Shown here one piece after another: positions 33,331 through 44,527 of a stretch of 64,000 nucleotides of DNA. The stretch covers positions 5,601,209-5,665,208 of the forward strand of contig NC_087065.1 in assembly GCF_963678635.1 (NCBI RefSeq), written 5' to 3'. How positions within the stretch are numbered: position 1 is the stretch's first letter; each line of letters starts with the position of its first letter. Below the pieces are notes generated by a model. It worked only from the letters and a program-made list of their open reading frames with translations, did no database searches and was not told the DNA's origin. Both the position numbers and the translations under genes were made by a program. The DNA comes from Symsagittifera roscoffensis (taxonomy: Eukaryota > Xenacoelomorpha > Acoela > Convolutidae).

Positions 33331-34495
33331 TTAACTCAGTTTACAGTCGTGGGACAGAAAAGTTTTTTTTTATAGTCAATAGGTTATAACTCAATCAGTC
33401 ACAATATTTAGATTGAATTTCGGGCCTCATGAATCATTTTTTTGTCAAAAATTTAGTGAGAATCCCCAGAAAGTCATTCTAAAATAGGGAAATTTTAGAC
33501 CATTAGCAGAGGTCATAAACTAAAAATGCTGTAAAAATATAAAAGAACGCAACCAAAGTTTAATTAAGTGATGCATACAATTTGAGCTTTTAGCAAGTAA
33601 TTCAAGGAGATAAATTTAATCACCCGCTATATGAAAGAAAAAAGAGTCACTGTTAGATCTTGTTTTATATTTAGCTGGAAAATTTAGCTTTTTCTGACTT
33701 TTGGAAAATCTAGAGAAAACTGGACATACAGTGATAGCAAATGCTTTTCGGAAAATTTTGTGTTAATGATCGACCTGAAAGCAAATATGACTATAATCAA
33801 TATGTAATTTTTCCGCGCCAAAAATAATTTATTTTAAATTGAGTTTTCCAGTTTTATACCACTTGCTCAACCAAATTGCCCCTAGAACGTCGATACTGAA
33901 GTATAATTTTGTAAAAGTTATTTTTTCCTTAGGCTCAAAAGTGTGCGCTAAAACTCTCCTCGAGTGACTCCTGATCTCAGTAGCTCTGACTGAAATTTTT
34001 GTGAGATTAAATTTTTGTCATTCAAAGCAAATGGAATAGTGGGCTTAAACCAATTTCGTTGAAGTTAAGATCGATTTCAGAAAAAGGCAAAAATCAATTT
34101 TATTCTATTTAAAACGGTTCTTCAGAAATATAATTGTCCTTTTTATTTTGTGAAATCAGTAGACGGATCTAAATGAGCTACCGTTGATCAATTTTTAGGC
34201 AAAATTTTCTGTTGATCTTCGATCTAAAACGATTTCCATCTCAGGTTTGTCATTATGAGTGCATCAATTGATTTTGAATTGAGCGAAAATCTAGAATACA
34301 AGTCTCTCAAAAACTCATCAATATTAAGATCAAATAAAATTTTGGTCAAAAAAATAATTCGACTTTGTTATATATATATACAAACATTACCGAAACAGTT
34401 CGCAAATCTTTCTATAATTTGGCTGGAAAAAGTCAAGTGCACACCGTTTAGATCCTCTAAAATTGGAACATTTTTTATCAATCTATCAATTTAAT
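33331..34495. other. Non-coding DNA, likely 3' flank of the GPCR gene
   Basis: No gene is seen. On the - strand, an AATAAA (TTTATT at 34142-34147) lies about 350 bases after the GPCR stop codon and is a candidate polyadenylation signal. Confidence 0.4.
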
Positions 34496-35315
34496 TCAAT
34501 CCTCATCGTCGTAGTAACTTGAAATCACACTGTCGTTCGTAAGTGGGGAGTGATCTTCTGTGTTCAGGGTTTCGATTTGTAAATCACGTGTAAACGATGT
34601 CGTCATTAAGGACCTAAGACTTTGATATCTAGTTTTTACTCGTTTTGCGATTTCGACGCGGAGTTTTTTGTTCACAAAAGTGTACAATAAAATATTAACA
34701 AGTGTAGTTAAGTTTCCGGAACACAAAAACCATAGTTGGAGAAAAAACTGCAAATTACGTTTTCCTTGGACTGGCCCCGAATAAATTTTGAAAATCCTGG
34801 ACAAAATTACGGGAAAATCGACAAAAATGTAGAGAAATGCAGTCACAGCAAAGGGTAAGGAACTTTTTAAAACGGAGTATGAAAAGTTGATTGAAACTTG
34901 GAGAGCACCAAAATCTTCTTCTTCGTTTTCGTCCACCGCGCGTTCACGATATAGTTTCAGTTTTTTATAGTCAGCGTAAGCTCTGTGCAAAATAAGCACG
35001 AAAACAATTTGAGAACAAATAATTATCACCATATTAGTTCCGTAATAAATTGTTGTCAAAACTTTTCCTTCTTTAATCAGCAGACAATCTTTTCCATCGT
35101 CTGACAATTGGAAAAGTAATTCTGGCTGACAACTGGCCGAAAAAATGTAATTTTCATTGTAGTTGAGCTGAAATAAGTCGAATCTGCACCAAATGACATA
35201 TTGAAGTAGCAGTCCAAAAGGCCAAACAATTATGTTGAGGTGCTTGAAATGATCGTCTCTGTTGGGATTGGTGCTTGTCAAGTTCAAAAGAATACAGCAC
35301 AGAAGCACAAATGCC
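34496..35315 (-). CDS. GPR157/cAMP-receptor-like GPCR, exon 2 (TM3 end to C-terminus)
   Basis: This exon gives residues 121-392 of a seven-transmembrane receptor. It starts after a TTTCAG acceptor (35316-35321) with one base that completes a Trp codon split by the intron. It holds the end of TM3, then TM4 (KHLNIIVWPFGLLL, ~143-163), TM5 (~206-230), a long charged loop 3 (~231-266), TM6 (~268-292) and TM7 (~307-335, CSGNLTTLVNILLYTFVNK). A basic then Ser/Thr/Asp-rich cytoplasmic tail ends in YYDDED. The HLNIIVW motif of TM4 and the GN..TLVN motif of TM7 fit the cAMP-receptor/GPR157 group, not the rhodopsin class (no DRY, no NPxxY). The ligand is unknown. The frame is clean and GC content is higher than the flanks, so the gene looks functional. 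Stop is at 34496-34498. Confidence 0.85.
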
Positions 35316-35476
35316 CTGAAACTAACTTTTTTTCTAAAAATTGGGAAAAATAATACAAATTTTCAATTAGGGGAAAGCATTTTTTTTAAATTTTCCTTAC
35401 AAATTGAAATATTTTCGGAAATAATTGGAACTTTAGACTTATTTGTTTGTCGGCAGAATGCAAATTCAATTAAAGC

Positions 35477-36385
35477 GCCCGCACTGGAGTTCCATGGATA
35501 ATAATCGATTATTTGTCATTTTATAGTCAGTATCAATAAAATTACAAAAATAATCGTTTATAATCGATTATAATCAATTAAAAATGGATCATATTTCTTG
35601 TAGTTTTCATGTCAATATGAACCCTTATAATCGGTTATAATCAGTTATAAAGGATTTTTTCGAGAGGTTAGTCTTCAATTTTACAACTTTTCTTTCAAAG
35701 TTATCGCATTTCCTGTTTAGTGCAGTTGCTTCGTATTAGGTTAACTTTTCAATTTTTATAGTTTGTGTCTTATATACACTCGTTTACCCCTTCCCTGTTT
35801 ACTTACCCTCCCTCCCCCCTGTTTACCCCCCCCCCCCCCTGTTTACCCCCCTCCCTGTCCGTTTAAACCCCCCCTGTTACCCCCTTGTTTTCACCCCCTC
35901 CCATGTTTACTACCTTCCCCCTCCCCCCCCCCCCCCTGTTTAGTCCCCCATCCCCCCGTTTACCCTCCCCCATTTTCCTCCCTGTTTACATCAGCCCGTT
36001 AACCCCCTCCCCACCCCCCACCTCCCTGCCGGTTTACCACAACCGCCATTCGCCCTCCCCTTTATGGGGGTTATTTATTGGTAGACTTTGGGGAGGGGGA
36101 TTTATGATTGTAGGGGTGCAAAAAAACTGTATAGATTATAATCCGTTATAATCAATTATAATGGATTTTAAGAGGATTATAATCCATTATCTTGTATTTT
36201 AAATGAACTATAATCCATTATAAGGAATTTTATTGGATTGTGATTTTGCGAAAATAATCGATTATAATGACAAAATAATCGATTTCGGGGTGTAAATTTG
36301 CGACATTAATGGATTGTAATGACAACTTTTTAGACAACAATTTTCCATCATTATTGATTATTATCCATGGAACTTCGGTCCGGGC
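35477..36385. mobile_element. Family P inverted-repeat element with C-rich core (909 bp)
   Basis: Left end GCCCGCACTGGAGTTCCATG and right end CATGGAACTTCGGTCCGGGC are inverted repeats; the pairing extends into ATGGATAATAATCGATTA. Several TAATCGATTA palindromes lie near both ends (35503, 35561, 36255). The core (35790-36060) is a C-rich tract built on GTTTACCCCC. No real coding capacity. It is the sister of the element at 55181. Confidence 0.75.
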
Positions 36386-37559
36386 AATTATCACATGCTA
36401 TTAGGCACACATAGGCACTATGTAGAATCAGTCATAGCTACGTTTGGCGTAAGCATCAACCAAGCGATAAATGTTTATGATGTGCATTTTTTTTATTTGA
36501 GTCTCAAACCGGCTACTCAAATAAAGTTCTGGTCTTACTGAACAGTTGCGCGACCTTATCAAATCAGTCCTTCTTATTTTAATATTTTAACAAAATAATC
36601 CGGTTGATATCTAGGTTGGCAATTTCTGGACAATTTTTGGACAATTTTGTGTGTGAACCAAAATTCTTGTATATTTTTTGAATTTCGGACAGTTTTGTTC
36701 GGGACATAAACATTTTGGACACAATTTTCCAGTCACGGCTAACAGGAACACACGGCCAATCGACACTCAGCTAATGCTTATCGCTACAGCCCGGGACAAT
36801 TCAATCGGTAACCTTCAATTAGCAGCCACACCGCCACCGAGCGGATTTTTTAAACAAGATCTGAAACACTTTTTTTCCTACATAAGCTGATTTTTAGATC
36901 TGAAATTCGACATTTGAGATCTTTGATAAAAATTTAATAATTTGAGATCTGAAGTTTCGATCTGCGAAACCTTCTGTTAAATTTGAACATTTGCATTGAG
37001 TTTTTCTTTTTTGCTGTTTTTGCAATGCACAATTATAAATAGATTGCTTAGCGGAAAATGATTTCTAAAGAAAGGAATTAAACGTTTTTTTTTCAAACTA
37101 AAATTTGGGATCAATTGCTTTGAAAAATTTTCGAAATTGTTAGATGTCAGAAGGCGCCCCGTGGATTTTAACTGGAAGAATTGTTTTCAAATTGAACACA
37201 CTTGTGAGCAAATCAGGTGGAGCCAAAAATTTTCTAATGCATAAGGATAATTATTTTTCAGCACTAAAAAAGTTCTTTGGTCACATAGTAGAAAGAATAC
37301 CAAGACATGCAGAAAACCTATCTACATATATCACACATAAACTACAAGGCTCTGATGTACCATATCGAAATTGATTACAAAGCGCTTGTAATCCAAACAT
37401 TGATTGAAATGGGTTTATATTCCGAGACAACAATCAAATTTACGACAACGAGTGTCGGGAAATTGAAAATGTTTTGGGTAAACACAGAATGAAATAAGCC
37501 AGAAATAGGGTTGATGGGCGTGTCGATCAATTGGGCTAATATTAATTCAAGCTCACAGA
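36386..37559. other. Intronic non-coding DNA
   Basis: Holds AGATCTGAAATT-type phrases at 36885-36970, also seen in the array at 56.4-57.3 kb. Otherwise nothing is recognised. Confidence 0.4.
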
Positions 37560-38560
37560 AGAAGACAGAACTCGCATTTTCAGCAAAAAAAAATTATTTC
37601 TACGACAGTAAGAAGAAAGCCCGTAAATTAGGGCGAAGAGTTGAATGTTCTGACTGAACTTTAAGGCCAATTAAAAAGCTTTCTGAAAAACAAAATGACA
37701 AAAAAATGGTTTTTTATTTTCATTTCCCCTTCTTTTTATCCCCCCACACTTATGAAAAACGTGTTTAACGTCTCGTCTTGTGTTAGGATAGACAAGCTTG
37801 CTGCTCTCAATTCAATTTGGAACGCAATAATTAGCCGCTAACACGTTTTATAAGAATGCAAAACATCGTGTGTATATTAACCCAAAACAAAACCGCTCGT
37901 ATCAGGGCGAAGCCTTGAATGTTCCGACTGCCTTTTAATGTCTATCGAGCAGCAAGAATTTGAAAAAGTTAAATCTAATTAGAAAAAATAATTTAAAAAA
38001 AATGTGAGATTTGTTTTTGAAAACATCCCTCTACACACATTATTAAGTACAAAGTGATGGATTTTGCTCCTATTACCAAATCAATTAAGACATATACGCT
38101 TCCCTGAACCAATTTGGAACGATTTCTAATACAGATTAATTCTCGCTTACGCGTTATTAGCGCGAAACATATCGCGTGTTAGTTGTCCCAAATTAGCCAA
38201 AAGGGCAATCTTTAAATCCCCATAATTTTACGAAAAATAAACAGGTGAAATATCTTTTCAAATTTAAGCTCAGGACAAAAATAATTTTCGATTGATATTT
38301 TAAAAAGTTCGTCAAAAATGGCTAGTTAAATAGTTGAAAATTGCCTGAAGAAAAAAAACCCACCAGAGCACAAATATTTTCGTTACAAAAGCCGGATTAA
38401 AAACAAAACAAAAGAAAAAAAATTGTCAAACGTCCGCAATTTTGCAAAACAGCAAACCGAATTAAAACAAATTTTTGAGTTTGAGCTTAGGACAAGATCA
38501 ATATTTTCAAAGTTTTTTTTTTAATATTTCGTCAAAAAGACAGAGTTAGATGGAGAAACA
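37560..38560 (+). repeat. Dispersed repeat block, copy 1
   Basis: Contains GCTCGTATCAGGGCGAAGCC then GAATGTTCCGACTGCC at 37890-37955 and a more diverged form at 37610-37660 (GGGCGAAGAGTTGAATGTTC). It also has a CGCGTGTTAGTTGTCCCAAATT part near 38170. The same order recurs at 42950-43530. Confidence 0.6.
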
Positions 38561-39239
38561 CTTTTATTGGTAGATTCAGAATCTGAAACAAAATTGGCCG
38601 GTAGGCATTCATTGCCTATACACAAATGTACAATAAGGCACGTCATAGTCGCATGTATATTTTAATGAATAAATATGTAACTTTTATTTTGGTTTACCTT
38701 GAGTTTACTGGAAAAAAATGCAATTGTTATCTCGAATGAGCTTGAGTAGGTTAATGTTAAATTGATAGCACCTTCGGAGACGTATTTATGATCAAAAAAT
38801 TGAACTACGTTAGGGTAGCAAGCAATTTTCGGACGATGAACACCACTAATCGCTTTTTCGGTTCCACCTTTAACAACGAAAAACAGAATAGCATTTGTTT
38901 TTTTTTCAGGTCTTCTAGTAGTTTTCTCGTTAGTGTCACTGGGAGCTTCAGACTGATAAGATAAATATTTGAATTTAAATATTTTTTTTTGCTTCAGAAA
39001 CTTTTTTTATGATGGTCGTTCTCTTCTGAAATCAATACAGAACCGCTGTTTTTTTTTCTAAAAACAGCTGACAAAATCTAATCATGATCATGCTTTTTTC
39101 GAAAAAAAATCAAAAATAGTCGGGAACAAAATAACTATCCCGAGCCTAAATTTTTGTCGTTTTTTTGGGAACAACAAGACTGCTCGCCTTAAAAATCAAT
39201 GGTTGCTACGTTAATTTAAGTAGAGAGTAAAAATGCATA
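38561..39239. other. Intronic non-coding DNA
   Basis: No gene or assigned repeat seen. Confidence 0.35.
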
Positions 39240-39241
39240 TA

Positions 39242-39552
39242 AAACAAGGCAAGATGGTCGTGCAGCCAAGAGACAAGTCTCTCACGCTGGTCAACCGGGT
39301 TCAAGTCTCTCCTTATGCAGACATTGAAACATGCAGACCTGAGGGGCTATCGCCTCATTTGACCGTTTTCTTTACTGTTTTTTGGTTCTTACTCGGTTTA
39401 GTCTTGGTTAAAGCTGACCGTCAAAAAGAGCAATTTGTCTTATGGACAATATTACCAGTTCTTGTGGCTAGCTTGAGTGATTTGTACCGTTTTTGGGCAG
39501 ATTATTGGTGTCTGATGATTTTATGTTCAACAGTTATGATGATTGATGGATT
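39242..39552 (+). mobile_element. tRNA-derived SINE-like element
   Basis: An A-box-like TGGTCGTGCAGCCAAG at 39255 and a B-box GGTTCAAGTCT at 39298 are about 43 bases apart, as in tRNA genes. The part between can form a stem (GAGAC...GTCTC). The tail after 39310 is shared with 42655-42890 (CATTTGACCGTTTT, GGTTCTAnTTCGGTTTAG-like, AGATTATTGGTGTC). It is therefore a repeat with an internal Pol III promoter, not a tRNA gene. Confidence 0.55.
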
Positions 39553-39689
39553 TTCGGAGAGTTTATTTGCCGATTAAATGCTCTCATTAAATCAAACTTT
39601 TTCAACCTTCATATTTTCTAAATTACTGAGATTAGGCGCACATTTTGGTCTATGCAAACTTTTTCGTTTACGACTGATTTCGACTTATC

Positions 39690-40870
39690 ATCAATTTCTT
39701 GTTTTTTTGCCAGGCAAAATTGGCGTATTTAGGCGAATGCCGTACGCCGATCATATGGCGAGTGTACTGGGTGAACTACCACATCGGAAGTGGTATCCTC
39801 CCGCCACAAAAAATGAAGCGAAACTTGATTGCGGGCGAGGAATCCTACGTGGAGAAACTTGCCCTCTATATCCGCGGAGACGGCGAATTTGTGTTGACGG
39901 AATCACAAAAGTACAAAAAAATAAATTTTGGAGCAGGTCCGGACCCACAAATAGGGACTAATTCCAGGATGTACCGTCAAATATAGAACCCCCATTTAGG
40001 ACTCGGTGCACCTTACCCGGCTTGTGCGGGTTTACGACAGGATGGTGCAGAAGATACCTCTGGCGATCAGTATGCTTACCTGGAACATGCGGTTTGACAG
40101 CAACAACATATCCTTTCCTAGTACCCTCCTTAATTGTGTCTGCGTATCATTCGCGCAGTTAAGGGTTTTTACATGACTTTCACTCTAATGTTTTAAATTG
40201 GGCAAGTGAAGAGTAGTAATTTTTTGGCAGACTGACATTACTATCAACCCAAAGCATAGGCACATTGTGTCTTTCGCCATTGTGAACAATTTCAGAATGA
40301 AGGATTAATAAAGAATGTTTAACCGCGGCGAAACAGTTGTTTGGAAGCACCATAAGACTCCAACTCGTACTAGGATTTTATCTGGTCATTCAAAGCGGAA
40401 CCTTCATCAACACACTTGAAGTACAAAGAATTAAAACCAAGGGATGACAGCAAAGGACCACTTGCGACCCAACCTATCGGAAGGCGCGGAACACGGTGAG
40501 TTATTGTCATCTCCCAAGATGAATTCAACCGGTCTAACGGCGTGGTAGTAGTCTTGTCCTATAAAAACTTCAACGTCCTCATACACATTTTGACTGGGCT
40601 TAATAGGTGCTACCTGTGGATATTTATTCCACAAATCTGCAATATTGATTAATTCTGAACCAACACGAATGTTGTCTTTAACATATGCACACAAGGAGAA
40701 CCCGAATTCATTATTATTCGGCTTGGAGAACACAGTAACTTTGAGAACACAGTAACCCTCTGAGTCTCAACAACGGTGGTTGATTGGAAACCACTAATTG
40801 ACAAATTATCAGGCTCCCCTACTAAGCTGAGACGGTTATGAGTGACGAAGACCCCCAATAGTGTATCGAT
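39690..40870 (-). pseudogene. BEL/Pao retrotransposon protease and RT relic
   Basis: Read on the - strand from 40867. The protease reads LVGEPDNLSISGFQSTTVV, then after a frameshift the next frame reads VFIGQDYYHAVRPVEFILGD (40430-40733). The linker to RT has GERHNVPMLWVDSNVSLPKN (~40290-40230). The RT start is RYLLHHPVVNPHKPGKVHRV (~40070-40010), followed by SLFVGPDLLQNL (~39950) and the first catalytic box VSADIEGKF, then VSLHFLWRED (39890-39810). The order and wording fit BEL/Pao Pol (peptidase A17 group). The RT is cut near 39700 before its second catalytic box. Several stops and shifts make it dead. It lies in the GPCR intron in the same direction as the gene. Confidence 0.8.
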
Positions 40871-41950
40871 GTACTATCACAAAGAACCAACGACAGGAGA
40901 GTGCTTACATCCGAGAACACACCAAGTGTTGCAATTGGCGAAAACCGTGAGTACAATTGGGACAGGTAGCGATTCAGGTTACCGGTTGGCAAAGCTATCA
41001 TTGATTATGTTTGAACACATGGTCTGTGAAGGAACAGTAGACAGTGGTGGTAACACATGTGCACTAGAATTCATTTTGTTAATTGTGAATGAAACAGGTG
41101 ACACAGAAGATTGCAATTGCAAAAGGCTTGCGCTACCATATTGAGGCATAACCTAAGGTTCATGACTTGAAAGTAAACTTTCCTCTATATCCTCAGTTCC
41201 GTTGCGTCTACAGTATATAATCGCACATATAATTGTCTTATACCTTAATAACAAACTGACAAGTTGCTCACTGCTCAACTTTCGGTTGTAGTTGCTGATG
41301 TGCCTACTTATTGAGTTATGAATGGCGTCTTGTCGAACTACAAGGTCGGTACGCTGAAACAAGTTGTGATGAGGGTAGTACTATAATGTTTGCTGAGAGT
41401 CCCTGGCGTTAAAGTTTAGTCTTGAACCTGGTTCCGTAAAGCAAGTTTCTTTGAAGCTCTTCTGCGACGGAGCGGAAAGTTTGCAAAGCGGGTGATCGAA
41501 GTAAATAGCTACTAGAATGAATACCATACACTTAAGGGACCTATTTTAATGTGAAGGCTACGTTACGCTTATGTACCTGAGGGGTTGGAAAAATAATTAG
41601 GTCTTTTTAACTCCACGAACACACATTGAGTAAAACTGAGGTTGAAAATATTCGACTTAACCCACTTAATATCACCGTATCTGACAACTTATCATTACTA
41701 TCACGCAACAAAGTCAAAAATCGGACGGGCGAAAACGGTTTTGGTACACTTGAAGCGAACTGACTTTCAGTAATATCAAAGGTGAGTGGAGGATCAAACA
41801 AATTGTTAAAATTAAAAAAAAACACGGAGTAAACCTGAGGACGTAAAAACTCAATTTGCCGGATACTTCCTTACCAGACCACTTAACATAAAGTTGGTTT
41901 CCTCTCGCAGCACAGTTTCGCAAAACGTTTTCAGTGTTTTTAAACAATTT
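40871..41950 (-). pseudogene. Possible upstream (gag/protease) part of the BEL/Pao relic
   Basis: The - strand has several adjoining short open pieces (for example QYGSASLLQLQSSVSPVSFT just before the protease). Higher GC content continues up to about 41950. No zinc knuckle or other firm Gag motif was found. Its position directly upstream of the protease is the main argument. Confidence 0.35.
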
Positions 41951-42409
41951 TTAAATTTTTTCACACTGTTTTTCGGAAAATTTAGATCAGTGGGCTCGAG
42001 TCAAAATTTGATCCAAAAAAGTAGTCCAGTACCTCTTTTCTATGTTCCAATTTCACGGAATATTATTCCGCTAACATAAAACTAAAATTTTTGGTATCGA
42101 CAAAAAAAAATTCAAGCAGTTTGTCTTTGTACCGATTGTAAAAATTTTCAGTTCAACGGAACTGCGCAAAAGTTTTGTGTATTGAGAAAAAACTATCGGA
42201 TGCCAGCTTGCGGGAAAATTTTTAACATAAGGACATCGTATATAACACTATACCACAATTGGAAAGTCTTAAAACTAATCAAGTTTTACAGTTTTGGAGG
42301 TTGTGTGGTCACCGTTTATTTAAAAAGGAGGTCTCTCCAACCCTTCGTCCGGTTGCGAAACGAAAATTTTCCAGATGTTTGTCTGTTTGAGGCATAAGAT
42401 GTTTGCCCG

Positions 42410-42650
42410 GGCGACAACCTTACATCACCGATGTCTGCGTTGCGTTTTTTTGGGACCACGTCTTGTCTGGGAATTTTGGCACTACGTCTTGTCTGTGTGT
42501 AGAGCGTATTGGGATCACGTGTCGTCGCACAGCCTTCTCGACCACGCCTCGTCAGAGAATATTGAGCAATGGGACAACGTCGCGTTTCCGAGAAGCTCTC
42601 GACCAAGGAAAAAAAGCTGTCTCGACCACGCTTTGTCAGAGCAATGAGCA
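42410..42650 (+). repeat. Diverged minisatellite of ACCACGTCTTGTC type
   Basis: Phrases such as GGGACCACGTCTTGTC, GGCACTACGTCTTGTC, GGGATCACGTGTCGTC, TCGACCACGCCTCGTC and TCGACCACGCTTTGTC recur every 30-50 bases. Locally GC-rich compared with the intron. Confidence 0.55.
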
Positions 42651-42654
42651 ATGG

Positions 42655-42890
42655 GTTTTCCTTACACAGAACTCAACACATGTAGACCCAAGGATATATA
42701 GCGCCATTTGACCGTTTTTTTTTTTTACAGTTTTCTGGTTCTAGTTCGGTTTAGCCTTGATAAAGGCTGATCGTCAAAAGGAGCAATTCGTCTCAAGGAC
42801 ATTATTGCCGGTTCTTACAGATAGATTTCCCCTATTTGTTCCGCTTTCGGGCAGGTTATTGGTGTCCTATGATGCTATGTTTAACCGAAA
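42655..42890 (+). repeat. Second copy of the SINE body
   Basis: Aligns with 39310-39545 (CATTTGACCGTTTTTTTTT, AAAGGCTGATCGTCAAAAGG, GGCAGGTTATTGGTGTC). The tRNA-like head is not preserved. Confidence 0.6.
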
Positions 42891-42949
42891 ATATTGATGA
42901 AAACATGATAACAGTTCTCATAACAAAATATTAAAAACATTAATAGCAT

Positions 42950-43690
42950 ACCTCAACTTCGTTTGGAACGAATTATAAGACAAACAAAACTGCTCGCATA
43001 TCAGGGCAAAGCTCTGAATGTTCCGACTGCCCCTTAACCCATATCGAATAACTTTTAAGAACAATTTCAAAGATCAAGTACGGAAACTTGAGTCGTACGA
43101 AGTTAATGCGACCGATTAGCTAGCCTCAATTCAACTCGGAACGATTTTGTTGTGCGAGATAAATTGCCACTCATAAACAATCCGCGTTACGCTTTCAGGA
43201 TAATGAATAATATCTACAGAGCGCGCATAAAATAATCCAGAGCATGTCCAAATTTCCAATTTTCAAACTCTCAAAACTTTCGAGAAAAAGATTGAAGATA
43301 AACTTTGGGGATTGAAGATAGTCTTCTGATTTTGGAGTTAATATCTTCAATGGAGCATAATAATGTTTTGTTAAAAACTATTAACTTGATCGCCGAAAAT
43401 TGACTGAATAAAAACTACCACAAACATAAATATTCTGTTTTCTTGGAAAGTCAGAATAATTAAATCTCCGTATACGAGTTTAAAGCACGAAATATATTGC
43501 GCGTTAATTGTGCCATATTGGCAATCTTTAAGCACCATAAACTAGAGAAAGTCGATCACACGTAAAAAATCTAATTAAATCTGAGCTCAGAACAACAACG
43601 CCTTTCAAATGATAAAAAAAGCTTTCAAAACTGTCTAGTTCAAAAGTCAAGATTTGACTCGGAAAAAACCACGCCGTGCAAAAATTTTCG
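42950..43690 (+). repeat. Dispersed repeat block, copy 2
   Basis: GCTCGCATATCAGGGCAAAG then GAATGTTCCGACTGCC at 42990-43030, and GCGCGTTAATTGTGCCATAT near 43500, match 37560-38560 in the same order. Confidence 0.6.
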
Positions 43691-44168
43691 TCACTTTCTT
43701 CAAAATTTGGAGCAGCAATCGGTTTATAATAGCAGCATATCCAATTTCATTTGCAATAAATGGTTAGTTCAAACAACAACCTTGACATACGAAATTCATA
43801 ATATCACAATTTTCAGCTGATGTTTAGAGAAAACTTCGAGAAGGCTAGCCAAATGACTAAACGGTACATAAAATTGAGATTTATTGCTTTTTCTCACCGT
43901 CATGTTCAAAGCGATCAAAATCGGTATTTAGAATTAAAACTTCCTAGTTCTATTAATAAACCATAGACGCTTAACGAAGCTCAAATTTGTGATCTAACTC
44001 ATTTGTAAAATAAACAGTTTTTCCATTACTCCAACACTTTTTTCTCAAAAATTTAGACTTCCAATTTTTCTCGACATGGTCATTTTTTTGGAATACGAGT
44101 CCCGATTTCATTTTCGTAACGTGATCAGAACATAAATATTTCTAAAATTCAAAAAACACAATACTGAC

Positions 44169-44527
44169 CAAGTTATAGACCATATATTTGAAGTGTCGGC
44201 AACATACACAACAGCTAGACAAATATGGTTTGCTTCGTCTGTAAATTGGCGCCAAGTTTTGTCGTTCAAGTCTTCTAGCGCCCCACCCAGGGTATTAATG
44301 AAATCTGCCAAAACAACCATCGCAATAACTTTTCTCGTCAGTGAACTCAAATCGGCTATGACAAATGGACTTATAATTAGAATTGGAGAGAAAATAATAA
44401 CCGCAGCCAGGGTAATGTAGGAAATAATGGGCTCAATATCATCGAGTAAATCAAAATGCATATCAACATCAGTTGAGTTTTTGTAAAACTCATTCGGGTC
44501 ACATTGACCATTAATTTCTGTTATCAT
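44169..44527 (-). CDS. GPR157/cAMP-receptor-like GPCR, exon 1 (N-terminus to TM3)
   Basis: ATG at 44527 opens residues 1-120. The short extracellular N-terminus has an NST glycosylation site (Asn17). TM1 spans ~33-58, TM2 ~66-86 and TM3 starts at ~102 with Cys103, the likely disulfide Cys. The sequence VADTSNIWSITW matches the 'xxxTSxxWTxxIA' TM3 pattern of GPR157/cAMP receptors (family knowledge). The exon ends after two bases of a Trp codon at TTG|GTCAGT. Joined to exon 2 at 35315 the frame is kept and TM3 is completed, giving a 392-residue receptor. The raw frame runs on into the intron (to 44108), which is not coding. Any 5' UTR exon would lie above 44527. Confidence 0.85.

Larger units (their letters stand above)
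35316..44168 (-). other. 8.85-kb intron of the GPCR gene
   Basis: The intron begins GTCAGT and ends TTTCAG on the - strand. It interrupts a codon after two bases. It is filled with repeats: a family P inverted-repeat element, two related repeat blocks (37.56-38.56 and 42.95-43.69 kb), a tRNA-derived SINE and a BEL/Pao relic on the same strand as the gene. No further coding exon is needed to keep the receptor complete. Confidence 0.75.

Noticed and set aside
35763-36151. Proline-rich open frames
   Set aside because: Pure translation of the C-rich core of the family P element; all frames are Pro/Leu-rich.
39250-39320. Functional tRNA gene
   Set aside because: A- and B-box spacing fits, but acceptor and D/T arms do not pair properly and the sequence continues into a repeated body. 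Called as a SINE.
39233-39577. 114-codon + strand open frame with a hydrophobic segment
   Set aside because: It overlaps the tRNA-derived SINE and its body; the second SINE copy at 42.7 kb has stops in this frame. Not a gene.
39578-39986. Overlapping + strand open frames of 127 and 95 codons
   Set aside because: They are the opposite strand of the BEL/Pao RT relic, whose conserved words are on the - strand.
42316-42711. Overlapping frames on both strands (111, 90 and 102 codons)
   Set aside because: They come from the GC-rich ACCACGTCTTGTC minisatellite; all frames are open together, which is typical for a repeat lacking stops.
44108-44168. Extension of GPCR exon 1 to a stop at 44108
   Set aside because: The in-frame donor at 44168 joins to exon 2 and restores TM3; the extension reads into the intron.
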